From the NCBI RefSeq assembly GCF_026278345.1, contig NZ_CP111085.1:3799501-3863500 (forward strand): a stretch of DNA of 64,000 nucleotides, written 5' to 3'. Source of the DNA: Tellurirhabdus rosea. GTDB lineage: Bacteria > Bacteroidota > Bacteroidia > Cytophagales > Spirosomataceae. Position 1 is the stretch's first letter; the number at the start of each line of letters is the position of its first letter. Made by a program: the position numbers and the translations under genes. The notes under the pieces were generated by a model that was not told where the DNA came from, ran no database searches, and saw nothing but the letters and a program-made list of their open reading frames with translations. Positions 53,271-61,612 of the stretch are shown piece by piece.

Positions 53271-54234
53271 GAAGCAGAATAATCGAACCCGATTTGGAGA
53301 AGGTAGCGCTGGAAGGAATGTCCGGGCAGGTGTAGGTAACGGTATAAACGTAGTTGCCCGGCTCGCTGTTGACGCCGTTCCAGGTTACGTCCCTGCCGGC
53401 CATCCGGTATACCGCATTGCCCCATTTGTTGTAAATGGTCATGTTGAGTTCAACCCGCTGGTTCGCCTTGATCTCGAATACATCGTTGATTCCGTCACCG
53501 TTGGGCGTGAAGGCGTCCGGGACGTACAGGATGGGCCTGCATGGCTCTAGAAACGTGATCGTCTGGGTCAGAATGGCGCTGCCGGTCGTTGCCGTAATGC
53601 CCCACCAGACTTTCGATTCCCCCCCGAAAATGTCCTTGATGAGATCAATCGTGGTTTCGATCCGGGACACTTTGTCAACCAGAATCTCCAGCTTTTTGGA
53701 ATTGCCCGTCCATTTGATGGTGAGCAGATGGTCTTTGCCGTCCGTGATGGAGGTGCCGTCGGGAAGAACGCTGACCGGCTTAACCAGACACAGATTCGAA
53801 TCATGATTGGATTCCCCGTTGCGCTGAAGGGCCATATGGTCGAAACCCGGATCGCCGAGGTTGTGATTGCGGTAGGTATCAATCTCCGCCGCAATCGACG
53901 GAATCAGATTGTTGTAGCCCAGGCCGCTGCCAACCGACCCGAAAGCGTTGGCGCTTACTTTCTGGAGCACAAAGGCCAGGCCATCGCCGCCGCTCTCTCC
54001 GGCGCTTGGCTGAAGATTGATCGTAAAATTAAGGACGAAAGGATCACGCAGGTCGATCTGGTTCTGATGCCAGATGGCACCGCCCTGGTTAAAGCTGCGG
54101 GTTAAAATATAGCTGTTGTTCTGGCCAGAATTTGGCTGTGCATTTCTGACCAGGGTAAATTGACCGCGGGCAGATTTAACAAAGAAAAAAAAGCAAATGA
54201 TGCAGACTGTTGAACGGTAAAGAAAATACTTCAT
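53263..54234 (-). CDS. L-type lectin-like secreted protein with CHU_C (T9SS type B) domain
   Basis: A 323-residue exported protein. A signal peptide (ending FVKSARGQF) is followed by an L-type/legume-like lectin domain (about 26-230) with GESGGDGLAFVLQKVSANAF and the metal-site-like IAAEIDTYRNHNLGDPGFDH. The C-terminal gliding-motility-type CHU_C domain (about 236-323) has VPDAFTPNGDGINDVFEI, YNKWGNAVYR and PGNYVYTVTYTC. It should be exported by T9SS and bind glycans on the cell surface, possibly the polysaccharides encoded on both sides. It faces the 1524-residue cargo gene and is separate from the downstream glycan operon (193-nt gap). Confidence 0.92.
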   Translation of the reverse strand: MKYFLYRSTVCIICFFFFVKSARGQFTLVRNAQPNSGQNNSYILTRSFNQGGAIWHQNQIDLRDPFVLNFTINLQPSAGESGGDGLAFVLQKVSANAFGSVGSGLGYNNLIPSIAAEIDTYRNHNLGDPGFDHMALQRNGESNHDSNLCLVKPVSVLPDGTSITDGKDHLLTIKWTGNSKKLEILVDKVSRIETTIDLIKDIFGGESKVWWGITATTGSAILTQTITFLEPCRPILYVPDAFTPNGDGINDVFEIKANQRVELNMTIYNKWGNAVYRMAGRDVTWNGVNSEPGNYVYTVTYTCPDIPSSATFSKSGSIILLQK

Positions 54235-54427
54235 CAGACCAACCTTCTTAGGGAAACAGAGAAAGATATGATTATAAGGGCATACAAATTCTGCATGTTC
54301 ATCTCAATGATACAAATTTTTGGCTTGCTTTAAAAGAATTATCCATCGTTATTAATGCTATTTAGTAAAAGCAAAAAGAGGCTAATTTTTTTACTTACCC
54401 AAATGGGTTAATCATCTGTATATGAGT

Positions 54428-55468
54428 TTATTGATAAGTTGATTCTCGTTTTGATAAAATGATTTCTTTCAGGGATTCTTTGCCATAAGCAAGGATTTCC
54501 CAGGGAGGAATTCCCACTTTCCACATGAGGATTATAGCCTCCAGCGTTGTCAGATTTTCTGTCAGATTTTGAAGGATGAATCTTTTCTTATGACGGGCGG
54601 CTTCGGTAGTAAATTCGGCGCTGTTATTGCAATTTTCCGTATTTATAATCTTTTCGTTAATCCGGTCAAGCAAGCGTAAACAATACGCCATACTGTCAAT
54701 ATTTCTCTCCCGCAAAATCGGTTCAAAGCGGTGTCGCAGGCATTCCAGATGGATATCCGAAAGGGTGAAATCGGGGCCCATGAAATCCCGGAGCCTGGCC
54801 CGGACAACCTCCCGCTGGGCCTGTTCGTACTCGGCCGGAAACCGGACCTGATGCAGGCTCTCGCTGGTGACCCGGTAATCGAGCAGAACCTGCTCCAGAT
54901 TCCAGATTTTGTAGTGCCGGGCGAGTTCCAGAAACAGGGCGTGGTCCTCCGCATACCGGAGCCGGTAACCGCCCACATGCTGCACGGCGCAGCGCCGGTA
55001 AACGACCGTCGGGTGGTACATCCAGCAGATAAACGTCAGGTTGTAATAGAAATATTCGCTGTGAAACCGGTCGATGCGGATAGGTCGCCGGGCCTCGTCC
55101 ACGACCCGCGCGGCGCACGAAAGCAGCGCGCAGTCGGGATGGGCCGTCATGTACGCATACTGCTGCGCCAGCCGCTCGGGATAGCTGATGTCGTCGGCGT
55201 CCATGCGGGCGATGAACTCGGTCGTCGCCAGTTCGATGCCCCGATTCAGGGTCTCGCTGATGCCCCGGTTGGTTTCGTTCCGCAAAAAACGGATGCGGAC
55301 GTCCCCGTACGACTCGATGATGGCCGCGCTGCCGTCGGTCGAACAGTCGTCGATAATCAGGAATTCAAACGCCGCGAAAGTCTGCGTCAGGATGCTTTCC
55401 ACAGCCTCCCGAAGGTATTTTTCGGCGTTGTAAACCGGCATCAGGACTGTCAGCAGCGGCGTGTTCAT
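54428..55468 (-). CDS. Family 2 glycosyltransferase
   Basis: A 346-residue inverting GT-A enzyme. ATG 55468 begins MNTPLLTVLMPVYNAEKYLR. An upstream extension in the same frame is GC-rich shadow sequence of the preceding gene. FEFLIIDDCSTDGSAAII and EFIARMDADDISYPERLAQQ hold the donor Asp and the DAD motif. It is the last gene of the ABC-type polysaccharide operon and overlaps the previous stop by 4 nt (ATGA). Confidence 0.92.
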   Translation of the reverse strand: MNTPLLTVLMPVYNAEKYLREAVESILTQTFAAFEFLIIDDCSTDGSAAIIESYGDVRIRFLRNETNRGISETLNRGIELATTEFIARMDADDISYPERLAQQYAYMTAHPDCALLSCAARVVDEARRPIRIDRFHSEYFYYNLTFICWMYHPTVVYRRCAVQHVGGYRLRYAEDHALFLELARHYKIWNLEQVLLDYRVTSESLHQVRFPAEYEQAQREVVRARLRDFMGPDFTLSDIHLECLRHRFEPILRERNIDSMAYCLRLLDRINEKIINTENCNNSAEFTTEAARHKKRFILQNLTENLTTLEAIILMWKVGIPPWEILAYGKESLKEIILSKRESTYQ

Positions 55469-56397
55469 AGGGGTTTCATGACCAGGGTGACCGCACGATG
55501 GAGGTAGCGCCTGAGGCGGCGCTGCATTGTGGACGAAATGCGATGCAGAACGGGAAACCGGTACGGCCAGAAGGCTTTGTGAAGGTCCCGCCAGATGCGC
55601 TCGTCCGTAATCCCGTTTTCCGTCAGGTAGCGTTTCAGCCAGTGAAGAAAAAACAGCCGCACCTCTGCGTAGCGGCCCTTTTGCTGAACCGCGGCGGAGA
55701 TGGAGCCCGCCCACTGCCGGTAGCGGTTATGACAGGCGGAAGAGACATAAACCGCCGAATGCAGGTAGATTTTGCACAGAAAAGCCTGGTCTTCGTACAG
55801 GCCGTATAGCCCGGTAAACGACTCGTCGAAAGGGGTTTCCCCGAACAGCGATTTGCGAAGCAGGATGCCGCTCGGACAGGGAGCGGCGCCCTTGCCGAGC
55901 GGGTACAATTCGTGCAGGAGCTGGGGCGGTGCATAAACCCGTTCCCCGGCGACTCCAACGGGGATAATCACGTTTTTCCGCGGGGGATTGGCGGCCCAGT
56001 CGTACCAGCTTTCGGACGCTTCGCAGAGCAGGGCCACGTTCGGATGCTGGTGCATGATAGCCAGTTGCCGGGTCATCTTGACCGGCAGCCAGACATCGTC
56101 GGCGTCGAGAATGGCCACAAACTCGCCCCGGGCCGCGCGAAAGGCGACGTTCCGGCTGGCGGCGGCCCCCCGGTTGGCGTGCTGGGCGTGTTCGAAATAA
56201 CGGATTCGGTCGGGAAACCGGTCGGCCCAGGCTTTGGCCTGCGCGGTGCTCCCGTCGGTAGAGCCGTCATCGACCAGCACAATCTCCCAGTTTGCGTAAT
56301 CCTGCGCCAGCACGCTTTCGATGGCTTCGTTCAGGAATTTTTCCTCGTTGTAAAACCCGATAATGACGGAAATCAGGGGTTGTAGCGGTTCGGTCAT
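55465..56397 (-). CDS. Family 2 glycosyltransferase
   Basis: A 310-residue GT-A enzyme. LISVIIGFYNEEKFLNEAIE, WEIVLVDDGSTDGSTAQAKA and GEFVAILDADDVWLPVKM are classical GT2 motifs. The C-terminus is basic with short hydrophobic patches, suggesting peripheral membrane binding. It lies between the deacetylase and the last GT2 gene with no room for a separate promoter. Confidence 0.92.
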   Translation of the reverse strand: MTEPLQPLISVIIGFYNEEKFLNEAIESVLAQDYANWEIVLVDDGSTDGSTAQAKAWADRFPDRIRYFEHAQHANRGAAASRNVAFRAARGEFVAILDADDVWLPVKMTRQLAIMHQHPNVALLCEASESWYDWAANPPRKNVIIPVGVAGERVYAPPQLLHELYPLGKGAAPCPSGILLRKSLFGETPFDESFTGLYGLYEDQAFLCKIYLHSAVYVSSACHNRYRQWAGSISAAVQQKGRYAEVRLFFLHWLKRYLTENGITDERIWRDLHKAFWPYRFPVLHRISSTMQRRLRRYLHRAVTLVMKPL

Positions 56398-56403
56398 GGC
56401 TGT

Positions 56404-57414
56404 TCAGTTCTGAAACCAGCGGGCAAGCCGCGCCTTGAATTCGTGTCCTTTCCAGTTGTTGACCGGATAGCGGTTGAGCCGAAGCGGATGACTCGCCCGG
56501 GTGACGACCCCCGGCTCCGTGGTCACGGCCGCCCGGAAGGGCGTGTTCTGCACAATGGCGACCGTAGTATCCGTGTGCGAGCCGTAAGGGTAGGCAAACA
56601 GCGGGACGGGGCCGCCAGTCAGCTTTTCCAGAAACACCTTGCTCTGGCCAATCTCCCGCAGCTGCGTTTCGGCGTCCTGATCGGCCAGGGCCGTATGCGT
56701 GACCGTATGGGCGCCGATGCTGAAAAGCGGGTTGCCCAGCAGGTGCCGAAGCTGGCCGGGCGGCATGCAAACCGGCTTTGCCGGACCCGCGGGCGGGGCA
56801 ATGAGCCGACGCAGGGCGGTCAGGGCTTGCTGCTGTTCCGCGTCGGAAAGGGGCCTGAGCCGCCGCCAGAGGTCGTAGTAAAGCTGACACCGGCGAGTTG
56901 GGGGCGGGTCGGCCGCCGACCAGACCTGCTGCCGGGCACGGAGCGAGGGCGTCAGCGTCGTTTCGTCGGCCAGCGTAAACCGGAGGGCTTCGCCGCCGAT
57001 GGGGAGGCCTATTTCCGCAGGAAGCGTTTCGGTTTCCAGAATCAGGTCCTGCAATTCGTCCCACCAGAAAAGGCTCTGCCGTTCGGTATTTTGGGTGGCG
57101 ATAAAAAAGGTCGCCGGAATGCCGTACTGTTCGAGCAGGGGCCGGGCCTGTTCAAAATTATCGATATAGCCATCGTCGAACGTCAGTGCCACGGCCCGGT
57201 CGGGCACTTTCCCCGCCGCCACGCCGTCGGCCAGCTGCGCCAGCGAAACCGGCGTCCAGTGGTCCCGGATCACGCGGAGCTGCTGCTCAAAATTGGCCGG
57301 ACTGACGGCCAGCTCCCAGGGGTCACAGGCGGGCGTATCGACCCGGTGGTACATCAGGACGAGGGCTTTGGGCTCGAAGCGCCGGCGGAGGCGATGCAGG
57401 TACCGTTGAATCAA
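56404..57414 (-). CDS. Polysaccharide deacetylase (CE4, NodB fold)
   Basis: A 336-residue carbohydrate esterase family 4 enzyme. Motif 1 TFDDGY (78-83) supplies the catalytic base and first metal ligand. Motif 2 HTVTH (236-240) supplies the metal His pair. LFAYPYGSHTDTTV is motif 3. The insert of about 115 residues between motifs 1 and 2 is larger than usual and suggests a specialised substrate pocket. No signal peptide is seen, so it may act on a lipid-linked intermediate in the cytosol. The start is TTG, with only 2 nt between it and the methyltransferase stop. Confidence 0.92.
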   Translation of the reverse strand: MIQRYLHRLRRRFEPKALVLMYHRVDTPACDPWELAVSPANFEQQLRVIRDHWTPVSLAQLADGVAAGKVPDRAVALTFDDGYIDNFEQARPLLEQYGIPATFFIATQNTERQSLFWWDELQDLILETETLPAEIGLPIGGEALRFTLADETTLTPSLRARQQVWSAADPPPTRRCQLYYDLWRRLRPLSDAEQQQALTALRRLIAPPAGPAKPVCMPPGQLRHLLGNPLFSIGAHTVTHTALADQDAETQLREIGQSKVFLEKLTGGPVPLFAYPYGSHTDTTVAIVQNTPFRAAVTTEPGVVTRASHPLRLNRYPVNNWKGHEFKARLARWFQN

Positions 57415-57416
57415 GA

Positions 57417-58118
57417 CTAGGCAGGTTTAGTGGCTTTGGCGGTAATGATGACCTGATAATGCGGATCGGTGAAATCCAGCTGCTCCCGGGTTACTTCCGA
57501 TACGCCCATGCCGTACAGAAAAGCCGTGGCGATAAAGACGTTGCCGTGCGTCTGGAGGGCCAGATGGTCGGTTGGAAAGACTTCCGATAACAGCCTGCGC
57601 AGCGAAGCGGCCGTAAACGACCAGAGCCAGTTGTCGTTCCATTCGTCATGGTCGATATGGCTGATGCCCGGCACCGTCAGCAGCAGCACACCGCCCGGCT
57701 TCAGGATGCGTTCACAGGTTTGCAAAGCCCCTTTGAGGTTGTAAATCAGGTGCAGGGTCTGCGTCAGGATGATGCAGTCGAACGTATTGTCCGGAATCTG
57801 CGGAGCGTCGCTGAGGTCGCCCACCAGGGTTGCCATCGGGTTGTTGCTGTGTACGTGCAGCACGTCGCTTTTGGTCAGGCGGTCGCCGCCGAACCGCAGC
57901 GTGTAGCTGTTGTCGCCGATCTCCAGCACCCGCCCCTTGACCCATGCCGATTCCCGTTGCAGGAAATTTTCGATGTAATACCGGTCAACGGGTCCGCCCC
58001 GGTCGTAACCGAACTGGGTGCTGAAAGGCTGGGTCCGGCCCAGATCGCCGACTTCGACATGACCCGGCAGCGGCCGGAAATTCGGGTAGACGCCCGCCCG
58101 GAAAAGCAGCCGCTGCAC
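57417..58118 (-). CDS. SAM-dependent methyltransferase of the polysaccharide operon
   Basis: A class I methyltransferase. Motif I is KGRVLEIGDNSYTLRFGG, with acidic motif II near HVHSNNPMATLVGDL. FDCIILTQTLHLIYNLKGAL and RILKPGGVLLLTVPG are motifs IV to VI. No ATG exists at the expected N-terminus. The first standard start after the upstream gene's stop is GTG at 58118 (233 residues). Conserved-looking sequence (IKTLVKKYTPTFVQRLLFRA) continues upstream to about 58154, so a non-standard start or an overlapping GTG at 58337 is possible. It may methylate the polysaccharide, perhaps as a chain terminator. Confidence 0.8.
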   Translation of the reverse strand: MQRLLFRAGVYPNFRPLPGHVEVGDLGRTQPFSTQFGYDRGGPVDRYYIENFLQRESAWVKGRVLEIGDNSYTLRFGGDRLTKSDVLHVHSNNPMATLVGDLSDAPQIPDNTFDCIILTQTLHLIYNLKGALQTCERILKPGGVLLLTVPGISHIDHDEWNDNWLWSFTAASLRRLLSEVFPTDHLALQTHGNVFIATAFLYGMGVSEVTREQLDFTDPHYQVIITAKATKPA

Positions 58119-58138
58119 AAACGTAGGCGTGTATTTTT

Positions 58139-59050
58139 TTACGAGCGTTTTGATAGTGGTAAGAGTTTGGTGATCCAGTATTTGAAAAACAGGTTCGGTT
58201 TGTACGTCCGCAGGAGCTTCAGCGCCTCGGCGCGGGCCGGAGAGGAGGCTGGGTACTGGCGGTTGCGGAGCCGGTCGTAGACGGCCATGCTGTAATATTC
58301 GCTCCAGATCTGCTGTCCGCGCCGGTACGCCAGCCACTCCGCTTCGGTGGCGAAGAGGGGCGGCTGGCGGGCCAGAACGGCAAAAACCGTGTGGAGCATC
58401 ATCGGCACATTGCCCGACATATTGGTCGTATGAATCCGGTAAGCCGCTATTTTGTGGGTATGATGCAGGACCGGAAACCGCCGCGCGATTTTCAGGTACA
58501 GGTCATAATCTTCGCAGGCCCGCAGGGTCGTATCAAAAAGCAGCTGGTCGAAAACGGTCCGTCGATACAGCACCGTGGCGTGCATGCCGATGTAGTTTCC
58601 TTCCAGCAGCCGCAGGTAATGTTCGTTCTCAATCGGAATCACCTCTTCGGCCAGAAGCCGCCGTTCCGAATCCACTTTATCGTGGGCGCCCGACACAAAA
58701 GCGGCGTCGGGCCGGGCTTCCAGCTGCCCGACGTTGTAGGCAATGCCGTCCGGGTAAAGCCAGTCGTCGGCGTCCAGAAAAACCAGATAATCGCCCCGGC
58801 TGTAAGTAATGCCCGTGTTGCGGGCCGCCGAAAGTCCCTGGTTGGTCTGGTAAACATAGCGTACGCCGGGGTACTGCTCCGCCACCGCCCGGGTATTGTC
58901 CGACGACCCATCGTCCACGACGATGATTTCGACGGGTGCCCAGGTCTGCGCCCGCACGCTGTCGATGGCTTCGGCCAGATAGGTGCCATGATTGTAGCAC
59001 GGGATGATGACCGACACCAGGGGCGAACCGGAAGCTGCTGCGTTTTTCAT
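58139..59050 (-). CDS. Family 2 glycosyltransferase
   Basis: A 303-residue GT-A enzyme. LVSVIIPCYNHGTYLAEAID, VEIIVVDDGSSDNTRAVAEQ and GDYLVFLDADDWLYPDGI are intact. The C-terminal part is helical (FAVLARQPPLFATEAEWLAY). It is one of five GT2 domains encoded in the ABC-type operon. Neighbouring genes are 3 to 20 nt away. Confidence 0.92.
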   Translation of the reverse strand: MKNAAASGSPLVSVIIPCYNHGTYLAEAIDSVRAQTWAPVEIIVVDDGSSDNTRAVAEQYPGVRYVYQTNQGLSAARNTGITYSRGDYLVFLDADDWLYPDGIAYNVGQLEARPDAAFVSGAHDKVDSERRLLAEEVIPIENEHYLRLLEGNYIGMHATVLYRRTVFDQLLFDTTLRACEDYDLYLKIARRFPVLHHTHKIAAYRIHTTNMSGNVPMMLHTVFAVLARQPPLFATEAEWLAYRRGQQIWSEYYSMAVYDRLRNRQYPASSPARAEALKLLRTYKPNLFFKYWITKLLPLSKRS

Positions 59051-59053
59051 CGT

Positions 59054-60307
59054 TCAGGAAACAGGTTGCCGGTGATTCAGATAATAAACCAGCCCCGACA
59101 GGATGCCCCGGACCTCGACGCCCAGCGTCCGGTACCGGAACCCGTATTTCGGAAAGCCCCACACGTAAAGCCAGAAATAATACAGCGGAAGCCCGCGGAA
59201 AAGCCGCCGTTTGTAACCGGCCTCCCGGTACAGTTGCTGCTGGATCAGGGCCGCCGCCGTAAAGCCGCGCATGTAGTTGAACAACTGCTTCCGGAGGGCG
59301 GCCAGCTCCCGGCGGTGTTCGTGGAAAGCCACGGCCCGCGGGTTGTAATGAATGACGTGCCCCCGGGCCAGAATCCGGTACCACATCTCGGAATCGCCGT
59401 TGCAGCCGGCCGCTCCGACGTCCAGCCGCTCGTCGAAAAAGCCGACATCGTCGAATACCGACCGCCGAAACGCCATGTTGGCTCCGGCACCGATTTCCCA
59501 GACGGGCGGCCCCTGCCGGAGCGTCCGTTTGAAATAGGCCATGTCGTAAATCTTGTCGACATAGCCCCGGTTGAAACTCCAGTGTTTTTCAAAGATCAGC
59601 TGGGCCTCGGTTTGGAGTTCGGAGGCAATGACCAGCCCGGTCATGGCCGCCACCTGGGTGTCCCGAAACGACTGCCAGAGCTGGTAAACCCAGGTGGAGG
59701 CGACCACCACATCGTCGTCGGTATAGGCGACAATGGGCATGGTGGCTTTCTGGGCGCCCGTATTGCGGGCAAAATCCAGACCGGGCCGGGGTTCGAGGCA
59801 GTACGTGACGCGGCCAAATTCGCGCGCTACCCGTGCGGTGCTGTCATCGTCCGGTGCGTTATCGACCACGATGATTTCGGCGGGGCGGCAGCTAAGGTTA
59901 AGTAGCGAATGCAGGCAGCGCCGCAGCTGAGCCGCCCGGTTGCGGGTGCAGATGACCACGGCAACGGGCACCTCGGCGGGCAGGCGGGTCGTCTGAAACG
60001 GCTCCAGCACCGCCGCCAGCTGGGTTTGAAGCTCCGCCCGTTCGGGAAGCGGCCGGGCGGGCGGCCGGACCTGATCCGCCGGAGTTCCGGCATAGACCTG
60101 CCGGGTGGCGTCGATGGCGGTGGCTATTTTATCCCACAAAACCGCTTCGTCCGGCTGCTCGCCGGGTTCCAGATACAGGTCGCCTACGGCAATCTCCTGC
60201 CACCAGAAAACCAGATACCAGCCCGATTCGTGGCCCGGCGGAAGCGTGACCGGGTCGTTGTCGGCGAGCTGAAGGTGGCGGATGGTGTAGGAGTACGGCG
60301 CTTTCAT
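59054..60307 (-). CDS. Family 2 glycosyltransferase with N-terminal extension
   Basis: A 417-residue protein. The first 110 residues form an unknown small domain (SGWYLVFWWQEIAVGDLYLE) found before some GT2 domains in cyanobacteria and Bacteroidota. The GT2 part follows: VAVVICTRNRAAQLRRCLHS, AEIIVVDNAPDDDSTARVAR and MPIVAYTDDDVVVASTW, with a DDD metal site. ECM-type long C-terminal helices (about 300-417) follow. It would transfer a sugar to the polymer on the cytosolic face before export. Confidence 0.9.
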   Translation of the reverse strand: MKAPYSYTIRHLQLADNDPVTLPPGHESGWYLVFWWQEIAVGDLYLEPGEQPDEAVLWDKIATAIDATRQVYAGTPADQVRPPARPLPERAELQTQLAAVLEPFQTTRLPAEVPVAVVICTRNRAAQLRRCLHSLLNLSCRPAEIIVVDNAPDDDSTARVAREFGRVTYCLEPRPGLDFARNTGAQKATMPIVAYTDDDVVVASTWVYQLWQSFRDTQVAAMTGLVIASELQTEAQLIFEKHWSFNRGYVDKIYDMAYFKRTLRQGPPVWEIGAGANMAFRRSVFDDVGFFDERLDVGAAGCNGDSEMWYRILARGHVIHYNPRAVAFHEHRRELAALRKQLFNYMRGFTAAALIQQQLYREAGYKRRLFRGLPLYYFWLYVWGFPKYGFRYRTLGVEVRGILSGLVYYLNHRQPVS

Positions 60308-60314
60308 GAGACGG

Positions 60315-61601
60315 TTACAGCTGGTACTTTATTTCTTCTTCCTGAACCAGTTGGATGGGGAAGTGGGGACGTACGGCGCCCCACCATTTGCCCTGAAACC
60401 GCAGATGCTCCTCCCGGTGGTCCGCCACGTCGAACGTCAGGCAGTGATCAAAATAAAAATAGTCCTCCCAGCCGTCGCGGTAGATGGTGATCGAAAGCGA
60501 ATGCGAACCATTGTTGAGGAAATTGCCGGGAATTCGGCAGGTGCCGCGGACCAGACCTTTCTGGCATTCCAGCGGCGAGGACATGGTGTCGAAGAGGCAA
60601 ATGTCTTCCTCGTTGAAAAGCTGGAGGGTCACCAGCAGCGCCGGACTGTCGTCCATTACCCACAACCGAAAATCAAACGTCAGCGGCGTGCGGGTGTCGA
60701 TAAACCGGTCGTGCGCCGGATCTTCGGGAATAAGGCTGATCGACTGGACGCGAATCCAGTCGGTTCCGGGCGAATCGGCCGGGCTTTTCCAGCATTGCCG
60801 TAGCTGGTTCGACTGGGCCAGGCCCATGTACTGATGAATCACCGAGCCGACCGGCCCCGAAGCCATCAGACGGCCTTTCTGCAACCAGACGGCCTGGCTG
60901 CACAGGTGGCTGACAGCCTGCATATTATGACTGACAAAGAGAATCGTGCGACCCTGATGGCGCGAAAAATCGAGCATCTTGTCCAGGCATTTCTTCTGAA
61001 ATTCGGAGTCGCCCACCGCCAGCACTTCGTCGGCAATCAGAATATCCGAATCCAGATGCGCCGCCACGGCGAAAGCCAGCCGGACGTACATGCCGGAGGA
61101 ATATCGTTTGACCGGCGTATCGATGAAGGCACTGATGCCCGAGAACTCCACAATTTCGTCGAACCGATGCCGGATTTCCCCGCTTTTCATGCCGAGGGTG
61201 TACCCGCTGAGAAAGATGTTTTCCCGGCCGGAAAGCTCCTGGTGGAAGCCGGTCCCCACCTCCAGCAGACTGCTCAGCCGCCCGTTGCCCCGGACCACGC
61301 CTTCTGTCGGCCGGATGATACGTGAGATGATTTTAAGCAGCGTGGATTTGCCGGAACCGTTGCCGCCGACGATGCCCCACGTTTCGCCCTGTTTTATCTG
61401 CAGATTGATATGTTGTAACGCCCAGATGAAGTCCGGTTCAGACGCGCCCGGCCGGTACGCCTCAGCCGAGGGGTTGCCTTTCTGGCCGCCGAACAGTTGC
61501 CGCCACCAGAGATTCAAATCCTGTTTGAAGGAGCCCGAACCCAGTGTGCCCAACCGATACCGCTTTGACAGATTACTTATTTCAATGGAAATGTCAGACA
61601 T
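60315..61601 (-). CDS. Wzt-type polysaccharide ABC transporter ATPase with C-terminal glycan-binding domain
   Basis: A 428-residue ABC ATPase that powers export of the polymer with the Wzm permease. Walker A GGNGSGKST (Lys85), the Q-loop region EVGTGFHQELSGRENIF, the signature RYSSGMYVRLAFA, Walker B ILIADE (Asp191, Glu192) and the H-loop His225 are intact. Residues about 262-428 form a Wzt_C-like beta-sandwich (SLIPEDPAHDRFIDTRTPLT). That domain recognises a non-reducing-end cap in known systems and so links export to chain termination. The gene lies 11 nt after the GT2-Wzm fusion. Confidence 0.94.
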   Translation of the reverse strand: MSDISIEISNLSKRYRLGTLGSGSFKQDLNLWWRQLFGGQKGNPSAEAYRPGASEPDFIWALQHINLQIKQGETWGIVGGNGSGKSTLLKIISRIIRPTEGVVRGNGRLSSLLEVGTGFHQELSGRENIFLSGYTLGMKSGEIRHRFDEIVEFSGISAFIDTPVKRYSSGMYVRLAFAVAAHLDSDILIADEVLAVGDSEFQKKCLDKMLDFSRHQGRTILFVSHNMQAVSHLCSQAVWLQKGRLMASGPVGSVIHQYMGLAQSNQLRQCWKSPADSPGTDWIRVQSISLIPEDPAHDRFIDTRTPLTFDFRLWVMDDSPALLVTLQLFNEEDICLFDTMSSPLECQKGLVRGTCRIPGNFLNNGSHSLSITIYRDGWEDYFYFDHCLTFDVADHREEHLRFQGKWWGAVRPHFPIQLVQEEEIKYQL

Positions 61602-61612
61602 AGGCTACCGGG

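Noticed and set aside
55469-55714. Upstream in-frame extension of the GT2 gene at 54428
   Set aside because: It lies wholly inside the previous gene and lacks GT2 features; the ATG at 55468 gives the normal family start and an ATGA overlap.
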